Part shown: positions 1 through 6,897 of the stretch, one piece after another
Layout of the letters: every line of letters starts with the position of its first letter
How positions within the stretch are numbered: position 1 is the first letter of the stretch
From: CAYYWV01 sp964475385
Lineage (GTDB): Bacteria > Pseudomonadota > Alphaproteobacteria > JAAXGF01
Length of the DNA: 25,286 bases
Reading direction: 5' to 3'
Assembly: GCA_964475385.1 (NCBI GenBank)
Contig: CAYYWV010000030.1
Location: 1-25,286 of the forward strand
Made by a program: the position numbers and the translations under genes
Notes under the pieces: generated by a model
Seen by the model: the letters and a program-made list of their open reading frames with translations, nothing else
Databases searched by the model: none
Told to the model about the DNA's origin: nothing

Positions 1-124
1 AGGCGGGTTTCCGCGCCGGCCGCCCGGGTTGGTCGCGCGAGGCGTCCGGCGACGGGCGTCCCAGACGAATGGCCATCCCCTGCGTCCGCAGGGACAGAAC
101 CCGGCTTACAGGCCGTCTGGCGTC
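1..124 (+). ncRNA. rnpB: RNase P RNA, bacterial type A, 3' part only
   Basis: This is the catalytic RNA of RNase P, which matures the 5' ends of tRNAs. The window opens inside the gene. The sequence at 94-108, ACAGAACCCGGCTTA, is the universally conserved CR-V element that pairs with CR-I to form helix P4. It is preceded at 63-74 by AGACGAATGGCC, which lines up with the AGATGAATGACT stretch of E. coli M1 RNA as I remember it. The 3' end is set by analogy, since E. coli RNA ends about 16 nt after GGCTTA, so it is uncertain by about 10 nt. The 5' two-thirds, including CR-I, lies outside the window. No protein gene is credible here; a short ORF crossing it is a chance reading. Confidence 0.9.
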
Positions 125-264
125 GGCTGTTCGGGCCGCCTTGCGCGGGCGTTGCAAGGCCCGCCACAACCGGAACATAGAAAGAACAAAAAATCGCCAC
201 ATTTCGCCGCCAAGGTGACGCGCGGGCGAGTGCTCGCCTTCGCCGGGCGGGGCTCTGGCCATGT

Positions 265-279
265 GTTCATAAGATGTTC
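265..279 (+). promoter_or_regulatory. Possible LexA (SOS) box GTTC-N7-GTTC
   Basis: GTTC at 265-268 and GTTC at 276-279 are separated by exactly 7 nt, matching the direct-repeat LexA box described for alphaproteobacteria. A degenerate third copy, GTTT, starts at 286. The spacer holds TAAGAT (270-275), which could serve as a -10 element, so a repressor bound here would cover it. I see no convincing -35 hexamer at the right distance. The motif fixes only eight bases, so one chance copy in a 25-kb window is quite possible; its place in a non-coding, AT-rich pocket is what makes it notable. Confidence 0.4.
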
Positions 280-303
280 CGAAATGTTTCGATCAGAGAG
301 ACG

Positions 304-351
304 ATGAAAAACGCCGCAATGCGGCGAGTTTTGACTAGGATGTGGCATTGA
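304..351 (+). CDS. Doubtful 15-aa leader-type ORF
   Basis: ATG at 304 opens a reading frame for MKNAAMRRVLTRMWH, ending at TGA 349-351. A weak purine-rich site, AGAGAG, lies at 295-300. It sits 25 nt downstream of the LexA-like box and contains the whole GC hairpin at 312-326. It has no hydrophobic segment, so it does not resemble the SOS-induced membrane inhibitor SidA of Caulobacter. It may be a leader peptide, or simply chance; I would not annotate it without expression data. Confidence 0.12.
   Translation: MKNAAMRRVLTRMWH
306..333 (+). terminator. Possible intrinsic terminator or attenuator
   Basis: CGCCGC (312-317) pairs perfectly with GCGGCG (321-326) across a short AAT loop, and GAGTTTTG follows. 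A run of five A lies just before the stem (307-311), so the element could work in both directions. It would end transcription from rnpB or from any start near 280, and it separates both from the mra promoter. The T-run is only four long, which keeps confidence moderate. Confidence 0.45.
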
Positions 352-376
352 CGCCCATGAAATCCCATGTTATCCC
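348..376 (+). promoter_or_regulatory. Candidate main dcw (mra) promoter
   Basis: TTGACG (348-353) and TATCCC (371-376) are separated by 17 bp, which fits a housekeeping sigma-70 promoter with a good -35 and a weak -10. Transcription would start near 383, giving a leader of about 90 nt before mraZ. The spacer and the -10 overlap CCCAT boxes 1 to 3, as expected for a promoter repressed by MraZ. A second -35-like TTGACT lies at 331-336 but has no good partner. Confidence 0.45.
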
Positions 377-388
377 ATACAGTCCCAT
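354..388 (-). promoter_or_regulatory. MraZ operator: four 10-bp-spaced boxes
   Basis: CCCAT occurs at 354-358, 364-368, 374-378 and 384-388, exactly 10 bp apart. Read on the minus strand these are ATGGG units with 5-bp gaps, which matches the TGGGN direct repeats bound by MraZ upstream of its own operon in E. coli. The spacers (GAAAT, GTTAT, ACAGT) differ, so this is operator phasing rather than a simple duplicated sequence. One helical turn between boxes places all four on the same face of the DNA, fitting the ring-shaped MraZ oligomer. Binding here would block the predicted promoter. Confidence 0.8.
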
Positions 389-472
389 TGTGTTCGCACA
401 GGGAGTGAGAGGCTGGGGGACGGGTGAAAGCGACCGCGCCCGCAGCGCGGCAACGAACGGGGGTGCGCACGC

Positions 473-943
473 GTGGCGGTCTTTCTGTCCACGTTCGTCA
501 ACAAGGTCGACCGGAAGGGCCGGGTGTCGGTTCCGGCGACTTTCCGCGCCGTCCTCGGCGGGCAGAGCTACCCCGGCATCGTCGTCTTTCCGTCCTTCCG
601 CGAGGCTTACAACGCGATCGAGGCCTGCGGCATGGACCGCATGGAGCGGCTGAGCGCGAGCGTCGATGGCCTTAACCCGTTTTCCGACGAGCACGACGAT
701 TTCGCGACCGCGATCTTCGGCTCGGCGGTCCAGCTTCCCTTCGACGGCGAGGGCCGGGTGATGCTGCCCGAGCACCTGCGCGCGCACGCCGGGATCACCG
801 ACCAGGCGGCCTTCGTCGGCCGCGGCGCGACCTTCCAGATCTGGGAGCCCGCGGCGCTCGAGGTCTATCAGCGCGAGGCCCGTCGCCGCGCGGCCGCGGC
901 GCGCGACCGGCTGGCGCTCGACCGCGGCGGCGAGGAGGGGTGA
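473..943 (+). CDS. mraZ: Transcriptional regulator MraZ
   Basis: MraZ is a DNA-binding protein that represses its own operon, the dcw cluster. The 156-aa product has the expected pair of SpoVT/AbrB-like domains, each with the DxxxR signature: DRKGR at residues 13-17, and DGEGR in the second half followed by VMLPEHLR. The GTG start gives MAVFLSTF, which is how family members begin, and no better upstream start is in frame. A conventional Shine-Dalgarno is weak (a GGGGG run at 459-463). Four matching operator boxes lie about 85 nt upstream, which supports autoregulation. The C-terminus is a charged Arg/Ala-rich tail. The stop at 941-943 lies 2 nt before the preferred rsmH start. Confidence 0.95.
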   Translation: MAVFLSTFVNKVDRKGRVSVPATFRAVLGGQSYPGIVVFPSFREAYNAIEACGMDRMERLSASVDGLNPFSDEHDDFATAIFGSAVQLPFDGEGRVMLPEHLRAHAGITDQAAFVGRGATFQIWEPAALEVYQREARRRAAAARDRLALDRGGEEG

Positions 944-945
944 CG

Positions 946-1950
946 ATGGCCCAGCCCTCGCGCAAGGCGCGCCCGCGGCGGGGTGAACGCCCGCGGCCTC
1001 TCGCCGCCGGCCATCGGCCGGTGATGCTGCGCGAGATGCTCGCGGCCCTTGCCCCGCGCGACGGCGGCGTCTACGTCGATGGCACCTTCGGCGCCGGCGG
1101 CTACGCCCGCGCGATTCTCGAAGCCGCCGACTGCCTCGTCTGGGGCATCGACCGCGACCCGACGGCGGTCGCCGGCGCGGCGCGGCTGATGCGCCTGTTC
1201 GCCGGCCGCCTCACCGTGATCGTCGGGCGCTTCGGCGCGCTCGACCGGTTGCTCGCCGAACGCGGCGTGACCGCGGTCGACGGCGTGGTGCTCGACCTCG
1301 GGGTGTCCTCGATGCAGCTCGACGATCCCAAGAGGGGCTTCTCGTTCCGCGCCGACGGCCCGCTCGATATGCGCATGGGGCCCGGCGGGCGGACCGCGGC
1401 CGACGTGGTCAACGCGAGCGACGAGCACGACCTCGCCGCGATCCTGTTCAATCTCGGCGGGGAGCGTCGGGCGCGCGCTGTGGCCCGCGCCATCGTCGCC
1501 GCGCGCGCCGAGCGCCCGATCGCGCGCACCGGCGAGCTCGCCGCCATCGTCCGCCGCGTGGTGCGCCCGGCCGCCGACGGCATCGACCCGGCGACGCGCA
1601 CCTTCCAGGCGTTGCGCATCTACGTCAACGACGAGCTCGGCGAGCTCGAGCGCGGCCTCGCCGCGGCCGAGCGCGTGCTCGCTCCCGGCGGGCGGCTCGT
1701 CGTGATCTCGTTCCATTCGCTCGAGGACCGGCGGGTGAAGGCGTTCCTCGCCGCGCGCTCGGGTCGCGGCGGCGGGCCGAGCCGCCATGCGCCGCCCAGC
1801 GCGCCCCAGCCGGCGCCGACCTTTCGGCCGCTGTCGCGCCGCGTGGTCCGCCCCGGCGCCGACGAGATCGCCGCCAACCCGCGGGCGCGTTCGGCGCGGC
1901 TGCGCGCGGCCGAGCGCACCGACGCCCCGGCCTGGGAGAACGCCGCATGA
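946..1950 (+). CDS. rsmH: 16S rRNA (cytosine(1402)-N4)-methyltransferase
   Basis: RsmH (formerly MraW) uses S-adenosylmethionine to methylate N4 of C1402 in the decoding centre of 16S rRNA. The 334-aa protein shows the SAM-binding segment VDGTFGAGGY (residues 44-53), the acidic GIDRDP (67-72), VLDLGVSSMQLD (115-126), the QALRIYVNDE region and the C-terminal SFHSLEDR (255-262). I chose ATG 946 because the AGGAGGGG at about 932-939 is well placed for it. A GTG at 940 in the same frame would add two residues but sits directly on that site. The last codons overlap the ftsL start in an ATGA. Its place after mraZ is the standard dcw order. Confidence 0.95.
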   Translation: MAQPSRKARPRRGERPRPLAAGHRPVMLREMLAALAPRDGGVYVDGTFGAGGYARAILEAADCLVWGIDRDPTAVAGAARLMRLFAGRLTVIVGRFGALDRLLAERGVTAVDGVVLDLGVSSMQLDDPKRGFSFRADGPLDMRMGPGGRTAADVVNASDEHDLAAILFNLGGERRARAVARAIVAARAERPIARTGELAAIVRRVVRPAADGIDPATRTFQALRIYVNDELGELERGLAAAERVLAPGGRLVVISFHSLEDRRVKAFLAARSGRGGGPSRHAPPSAPQPAPTFRPLSRRVVRPGADEIAANPRARSARLRAAERTDAPAWENAA

Positions 1951-2285
1951 AAGGGACGGGCGCGATTGCGGCGGTTGTGGTGGTCGGCGGGTTGGTGTTC
2001 GGCCTGTTCCAGGTCAAGCTCGCCGTTCAGGATCTCGAACAGCGGCTCGCCCGCCTCGACCGGGCGCTGCTCGAAAGCGAGACCAACATCCACGTTCTGC
2101 GCGCCGAGTGGGCCTATCTCAATCGCCCCGAGCGACTTGCCAAGTTGGCGGCGCGCTACCTCGACCTTGCGCCTTTGCGCGCCGACCAGATCGCCGCGAT
2201 CGGGCGCGCGCCCGCGCGGCGTCCGATCGTCGCCGCGGTCGCCGCCGCCCGCGCTTCCGCTCCGCTTCGCGAGGCCCGGCCGTGA
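1947..2285 (+). CDS. ftsL: Cell division protein FtsL
   Basis: FtsL is a small bitopic membrane protein that forms the FtsQLB complex and activates FtsW-FtsI at the septum. The 112-aa product has a short cytoplasmic start, one membrane segment at about residues 5-21, then a heptad-like coiled-coil region (VQDLEQRLARL and on). Next comes EWAYLNRPERLAKLA, the stretch I recognise as typical of alphaproteobacterial FtsL. The tail is Ala/Arg-rich and probably disordered. Position between rsmH and ftsI supports the call, since FtsL itself is poorly conserved. Its ATG overlaps the rsmH stop, and its own stop overlaps the GTG of ftsI. Confidence 0.88.
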   Translation: MKGTGAIAAVVVVGGLVFGLFQVKLAVQDLEQRLARLDRALLESETNIHVLRAEWAYLNRPERLAKLAARYLDLAPLRADQIAAIGRAPARRPIVAAVAAARASAPLREARP

Positions 2286-4012
2286 TTCGCCGCGTCGTCT
2301 CGTCTGCTTCGTCCGATCCGGTCGCCGTCGATCGCCGCGTCGCGCTCGACGGGCTCGCCCACGGCGCGCTCAAGGTCGGGCGCAACCGGTTGATGGTCGC
2401 CGCCGCCCTGTTCGCGGCGGTCTACGGCGTCGTCGGGCTGAGGCTGATCGACGTGACCCTGTTCAACGACGGCTTCGAGCCTCCGGTCGCGCGCTCAGAG
2501 CCGCCGCGCTACGCCCAGTTCGCGCGGCGCGACATCGTCGACCGCAACGGCGTGCTGCTTGCGACCGACCTGCCGACGGCCTCGCTCTACGCCGACCCCA
2601 AGCGGGTGCTCGACCCGGTCGAGACCGCGACCCGGCTCGCCCAGGTGCTGCCCGGCGTCTCGCGCGAGGCGCTTCTCGCCAAGCTCGCAAGCCGGCGGCG
2701 GTTCGTCTGGATCAAGCGCAACCTCACGCCGCGCCAACAGGACGCGGTCAACCGGCTCGGCCTTCCCGGCGTCGCCTTCCAGCGCGCCGAAGAAAGGGTC
2801 TATCCCCAAGGCCGGCTGTTCAGCCACGTGGTCGGCTTCACCGATATCGACGGCCGCGGGCTGGCCGGGGTCGAGAAAGCGTTCGACGATGTTCTCCGCA
2901 GCTCCCGCAACGGCGATGGGGGCGCGCTGAGGCTGACGCTGGACACCCGAATCCAGTACCTCTTGCGCAGCGAGCTCGCGCGCGGCATGGCCATCTTCAG
3001 GGCCAAAGGCGCGGCCGGCGTGGTGATGGACGCGACCGGCGGCGCGGTGCGCGCCATGGTCTCGTTGCCCGATTTCGACCCCAACCGCGGGCGGGGGACG
3101 GGCGCGGCCCGGTTCAACCGGGTCACCCTCGGCGCTTACGAGATGGGCTCGACCTTCAAGATCTTCACCCTTGCGATGGCCTTGGACGCCGGGATCGTGA
3201 ACCTGCGCGACGGTTACGACGCGAGCAAGCCGCTGCGCGTCGCCCGGTTCACGATCCGCGATTACAAGCCGGCCAAGGGCTGGCTCTCGGTGCCCGAGAT
3301 CTTCATCGAGTCCTCGAACATCGGCTCGGCCAAGATCGCCCGCGACGTCGGCGCGCGAATCCAGCGCCAGTATCTCAAGCGCCTCGGGCTTCTCGACCCG
3401 GCCGAGATCGAGCTGCCCGAGGTGGCGACCCCGCTGGCGCCGTCGCCCTGGCGCGAGATCGCGACCATGACCGTGGGCTACGGCCACGGCATCGCGGTCA
3501 GCCCGATCCAGCTCACCGCGGCGGTGGCGGCGGTGGTCAACGGAGGCGTGTTCTACCCGCCGACCCTGGTTCCGCGCGCGCCGGATGCGCCGCGCGTCGG
3601 CTGGCGGGTGATCTCGACGCGGACGTCCGCGCGCATGCGCTGGCTGATGAAGCGCGTGGTCGAGGAAGGAACCGGCAAGAAGGCGGCGGTGGCGGCCTAC
3701 GCCGTCGGCGGCAAGACCGGGACGGCCGAGAAACCGGGCCGCGGCGGCTATCGCCGCAACGCGTTGATTTCGTCCTTCGTGGCGGCGTTTCCGATCGATG
3801 CGCCGCGGTATGTGGTCTTCGTGATGTACGACGAACCCAAAGGCACCAAGGCGACGTCCAACTTCGCCACCGGCGGCTGGACCGCCGCCCCGGCGGTCGC
3901 GCGCATCATCACGCGTCTTGGGCCGCTCGCCGGCCTGCCGGCGCGCGATGGCGACGAACGGTCGCCGGTGCTCGGCGTCGCCTATCGGGAGGGCGCGGGT
4001 GTTGCTTTCTGA
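2282..4012 (+). CDS. ftsI: Septal peptidoglycan transpeptidase FtsI (PBP3)
   Basis: FtsI is the class B penicillin-binding protein that cross-links new peptidoglycan at the septum, working with FtsW. The 576-aa protein has a membrane anchor at about residues 37-56 and a PBP dimerisation region (RRDIVDRNGVLLA). The transpeptidase domain carries the three active-site motifs: S290-T-F-K, S344-S-N and K478-T-G. GTG 2282 is chosen because it overlaps the ftsL stop and places the anchor near the N-terminus; the frame stays open far upstream, but that part is antithetical to ftsL coding. The 3' end overlaps murE by 14 nt. The length is normal for the family. Confidence 0.95.
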   Translation: MIRRVVSSASSDPVAVDRRVALDGLAHGALKVGRNRLMVAAALFAAVYGVVGLRLIDVTLFNDGFEPPVARSEPPRYAQFARRDIVDRNGVLLATDLPTASLYADPKRVLDPVETATRLAQVLPGVSREALLAKLASRRRFVWIKRNLTPRQQDAVNRLGLPGVAFQRAEERVYPQGRLFSHVVGFTDIDGRGLAGVEKAFDDVLRSSRNGDGGALRLTLDTRIQYLLRSELARGMAIFRAKGAAGVVMDATGGAVRAMVSLPDFDPNRGRGTGAARFNRVTLGAYEMGSTFKIFTLAMALDAGIVNLRDGYDASKPLRVARFTIRDYKPAKGWLSVPEIFIESSNIGSAKIARDVGARIQRQYLKRLGLLDPAEIELPEVATPLAPSPWREIATMTVGYGHGIAVSPIQLTAAVAAVVNGGVFYPPTLVPRAPDAPRVGWRVISTRTSARMRWLMKRVVEEGTGKKAAVAAYAVGGKTGTAEKPGRGGYRRNALISSFVAAFPIDAPRYVVFVMYDEPKGTKATSNFATGGWTAAPAVARIITRLGPLAGLPARDGDERSPVLGVAYREGAGVAF

Positions 4013-5465
4013 ACTGCTCAGAGACGACCGCGCTCCCGGGGCGGGGATCGAGATCAGCGGGCTGACCGCGGACTCGCGCGCGGTGCGGCCGGGCTATCTG
4101 TTCGCCGCGCTTCGCGGCAGCCGGACCGACGGCGCGCGCTTCGTCGGCGACGCCATCGCGCGCGGCGCGGTCGCCGTCCTCGCCGATCGAGACGCCCATC
4201 TCGTGCTGCCCGATCCCGCCGTGCCTCTGATCGAGGCCGAGAACGCGCGCCGCCGCTTCGCCGAGATCGCGGCGCGCTTTTACGGCGCCCAGCCGCGCGT
4301 GATCGCCGCGGTCACCGGAACCAGCGGCAAGACCTCGGTCGCCGCGTTCGCGCGCCAGATCTGGACCCGGCTCGGCCGCCGCGCGGCCGCTTTCGGAACC
4401 CTCGGCGTGGTCGCGCCCGACGGCGTGCGTCCGCTCGCCCACACCACGCCCGAGCCGGCGGCCCTGCACCGCGCGCTCGCCCGGCTCGCCGCCGAGGGCG
4501 TTGACCGCCTGGCGCTCGAAGCGTCGAGCCACGGGCTCGACCAATGCCGGCTCGACGCGGTCGCGGTGACGGCGGCGGCCTTCACCAACCTCGGCCACGA
4601 CCACCTCGACTACCACCGCGACCGCGACGCCTATCTCGCCGCCAAGCTGCGCCTGTTCGAGGCCGTGATGGCCCCGGGCGGGACGGCGGTGATCAACATG
4701 GACGATCCCGCCGCCCCCCGGGTCGTCGAGGCGGCGCGCGCCCGCGGCCACAAGATCGTCGGCTATGGACGGGGCGAAACTTGCGCGCTCCGCATCCGGG
4801 CGATCGAGCCGGAAGGCGACGGTCAGCGCCTTATCCTCGACATCGAAGGCCGACGGCGCGAAATCGCGCTCCCGCTCGTCGGGGCCTTCCAGGCCGAGAA
4901 CGCGGTTTGCGCGCTCGGGCTCGTCATCGCCTGCGGCGAGGATCCAGACCGCGCGGCCGCCGCGCTCGCCCATCTTGAAGGGGCGCCCGGGCGGATCGAG
5001 CGCGTCGCCGTCCATCCTTCGGGCGCGCCGGTCTATGTCGATTACGCCCACAAACCCGACGCTTTGGAGGCCGTGCTGCGCGCGCTCAGGGCCAAGACCC
5101 GGGGCCGTCTCGTCGTAGTGTTCGGCTGCGGCGGCGACCGCGACCGCGACAAGCGCCCGGCGATGGGCGCGATCGCGGCCCGGCTCGCCGATTACGCGAT
5201 CGTCACCGACGACAACCCGCGGAGCGAAGATCCGGCCGCGATCCGCCGCGCGGTCCTCGCCGGCTGCCCGCAGGCGCGCGAGATCGGCGACCGGGCGGAA
5301 GCGATCCGCGCCGCGGTCGCGATGCTGGAGGCGGGCGACGCGCTCGTCATCGCCGGCAAAGGCCACGAGACGGGCCAGGTCGTCGGCGAGCGCGTGATTC
5401 CCTTCGACGACGCCGAGACGGCCCGCGCCGCAGTGGCCGCGCTCGGCGGGGAAGGCGAGAGATGA
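3999..5465 (+). CDS. murE: UDP-MurNAc-L-Ala-D-Glu:meso-DAP ligase MurE
   Basis: MurE adds the third residue of the stem peptide in the cytoplasm, using ATP. In this 488-aa protein the ATP loop is G107-T-S-G-K-T, with Ser where most Mur ligases have Asn. HTTPEP and EASSHGL follow, and K216 in YLAAKLRLF is the expected carbamylated lysine. The motif D405-N-P-R is the signature of meso-diaminopimelate-specific MurE, so the wall is DAP type. GTG 3999 is preferred: GGGAGGG at 3988-3994 sits just upstream and the product then begins with the usual SELL-type helix. ATG 3948 would overlap ftsI by 65 nt. The stop overlaps the murF start (ATGA). Confidence 0.95.
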   Translation: MLLSELLRDDRAPGAGIEISGLTADSRAVRPGYLFAALRGSRTDGARFVGDAIARGAVAVLADRDAHLVLPDPAVPLIEAENARRRFAEIAARFYGAQPRVIAAVTGTSGKTSVAAFARQIWTRLGRRAAAFGTLGVVAPDGVRPLAHTTPEPAALHRALARLAAEGVDRLALEASSHGLDQCRLDAVAVTAAAFTNLGHDHLDYHRDRDAYLAAKLRLFEAVMAPGGTAVINMDDPAAPRVVEAARARGHKIVGYGRGETCALRIRAIEPEGDGQRLILDIEGRRREIALPLVGAFQAENAVCALGLVIACGEDPDRAAAALAHLEGAPGRIERVAVHPSGAPVYVDYAHKPDALEAVLRALRAKTRGRLVVVFGCGGDRDRDKRPAMGAIAARLADYAIVTDDNPRSEDPAAIRRAVLAGCPQAREIGDRAEAIRAAVAMLEAGDALVIAGKGHETGQVVGERVIPFDDAETARAAVAALGGEGER

Positions 5466-6886
5466 GCGCGCTGTGGACCGCGGCCGAGGCGGCCCGCGCC
5501 ACCGGCGGGCGGGCGAGCGCGCCCTGGCGGGCGACGGGCGTCGCCTCCGACAGCCGACGCGTCGCGCCGGGCGATCTGTTCGTCGCGCTCAAGGGGCCGA
5601 ACCACGACGCCCACGACTTCGTCGCCGAGGCGTTCGCGCGCGGCGCGGCCGCGGCGCTGGTCTCGCGCCGGCCCGAGGGCGTGGCGGCGGATGCGCCGCT
5701 TCTCGTCGTCGACGACGTGCTCGCCGCGCTCAAGCGGCTGGCCGCGGCGGCGCGGGCGCGTTCGCGCGCGCGCATCGTCGCGGTCACCGGCAGCGTCGGC
5801 AAGACCAGCGCCAAAGAGGCGCTGCGCCGCGTGCTCGGCCTTCAGGCGCCGACCGTAGCGAGCCCGGCGAGCTTCAACAACGACTGGGGCGTGCCGCTCA
5901 GCCTCGCCGCCCTGCCGCGCGAGGCGGCCTATGCGGTGTTCGAGATCGGCATGAACCATCCGGGCGAGATCGCGCCGCTTGCGCGGCTGGTGCGGCCCCA
6001 TGTCGGCGTCGTCACCACGGTCGAGCCGGTCCATCTCGCCCACTTCGACTCGGTCGCCGCCATCGCCGACGCCAAGGCCGAGCTGTTCCAAGGCGTCGAC
6101 CGCGAAGGCGCGGCCGTTCTCGACCACGACAACCGCTTCTACAAGCGGCTCGCGTCGGCCGCGCGGGCGCGGCACATGGCGCGCATCGTCTCTTTCGGCG
6201 AAGACCCGGCCGCCGATGTGCGCCTGGTCGGATTAGCCTGCGATGCCGAGGGCAGCGACGTGGTGGCGGCGATCGGGAACGAGAGGCTGACCGTGCGGAT
6301 CGGCGCGCCGGGGGCGCATTGGGCGCGGCTCGGGCTCGCCGTGATCGCCACTGTCCTCGCGCTGGACGCCGACCTGGAAGCGGCGGCGCGCGCGCTCGCC
6401 GAAGTGCGGCCGTTGCCGGGGCGCGGGGCGCGCGCGCGCATCGCTTGCGCGGGCGGGGCCTTCACCCTGATCGACGAAAGCTACAACGCCAACCCGGCCT
6501 CGATGCGCGCCGCGATCGCCAATCTCGGCATGACCGCGCCCGGCCCGGGCGGCCGCCGCATCGCCGTGCTCGGCGACATGCTCGAGCTCGGAGAGACCGC
6601 GCCCGCCCTCCACGCCGCATTGGCCGAGCCATTGGCCGAGGCGGACGTCGATCTCGTGTTCACCGCAGGCCCCTTGATGGCCGCCTTGCGCGACGCCCTG
6701 CCGGCCTCGGTCCGCGCGGCCCACGCCGGCCGGTCGGAGGATCTGATCAACCCGGTGGTCGCCGCCGTGCGGGCGGGCGACGTGGTCATGGTCAAGGGCT
6801 CGCTGGGCTCGCGGATGGCGCCCATCGTCGCCGCGCTCAAGGCGCGCGCGGACGCGTCCGCGCCGCGCGCCGCCGGCAACGGGTGA
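5462..6886 (+). CDS. murF: UDP-MurNAc-tripeptide:D-Ala-D-Ala ligase MurF
   Basis: MurF completes UDP-MurNAc-pentapeptide by adding D-Ala-D-Ala made by Ddl, encoded further downstream. The 474-aa protein has the N-terminal substrate domain (SDSRRVAPGDLFVALKG-like), the ATP loop G110-S-V-G-K-T, the central FNNDWGVPLSL and FEIGMNHPGEI motifs, and the C-terminal DESYNANPASM typical of MurF. ATG 5462 overlaps the murE stop. The length is normal. The stop at 6884-6886 is followed at once by GAGG, the ribosome site of mraY. Confidence 0.95.
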   Translation: MSALWTAAEAARATGGRASAPWRATGVASDSRRVAPGDLFVALKGPNHDAHDFVAEAFARGAAAALVSRRPEGVAADAPLLVVDDVLAALKRLAAAARARSRARIVAVTGSVGKTSAKEALRRVLGLQAPTVASPASFNNDWGVPLSLAALPREAAYAVFEIGMNHPGEIAPLARLVRPHVGVVTTVEPVHLAHFDSVAAIADAKAELFQGVDREGAAVLDHDNRFYKRLASAARARHMARIVSFGEDPAADVRLVGLACDAEGSDVVAAIGNERLTVRIGAPGAHWARLGLAVIATVLALDADLEAAARALAEVRPLPGRGARARIACAGGAFTLIDESYNANPASMRAAIANLGMTAPGPGGRRIAVLGDMLELGETAPALHAALAEPLAEADVDLVFTAGPLMAALRDALPASVRAAHAGRSEDLINPVVAAVRAGDVVMVKGSLGSRMAPIVAALKARADASAPRAAGNG

Positions 6887-6897
6887 GGAGGCGGGCG

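Larger units (their letters stand above)
125..472 (+). other. Control region between rnpB and mraZ
   Basis: These 348 nt hold no credible protein gene apart from a doubtful 15-codon ORF at 304-351. The first part contains a 7-bp inverted repeat, GCCTTGC (138-144) with GCAAGGC (154-160), which could be the end of the rnpB transcript although no T-run follows. An A-rich stretch lies at 179-193. The segment 261-310 is clearly AT-richer than its surroundings and holds a LexA-like box. A GC hairpin, promoter-like hexamers and four CCCAT boxes follow. From about 390 to 472 the sequence is the mraZ leader, with G-rich stretches but no strong Shine-Dalgarno sequence. Confidence 0.7.

Noticed and set aside
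138..160. GCCTTGC...GCAAGGC hairpin as the rnpB terminator.
   Set aside because: The stem is perfect over 7 bp, but no T-run follows on the + strand, so it is mentioned in the control-region entry and not called a terminator.
29..348. Short open frames on both strands over rnpB and the gap after it.
   Set aside because: They cross the conserved RNase P RNA sequence and the hairpin, lack ribosome sites, and translate to Arg/Pro-rich sequence without homology.
335..787. A 150-aa minus-strand frame crossing the MraZ boxes and mraZ.
   Set aside because: It is antisense to a well-supported gene and its operator, with no recognisable motif.
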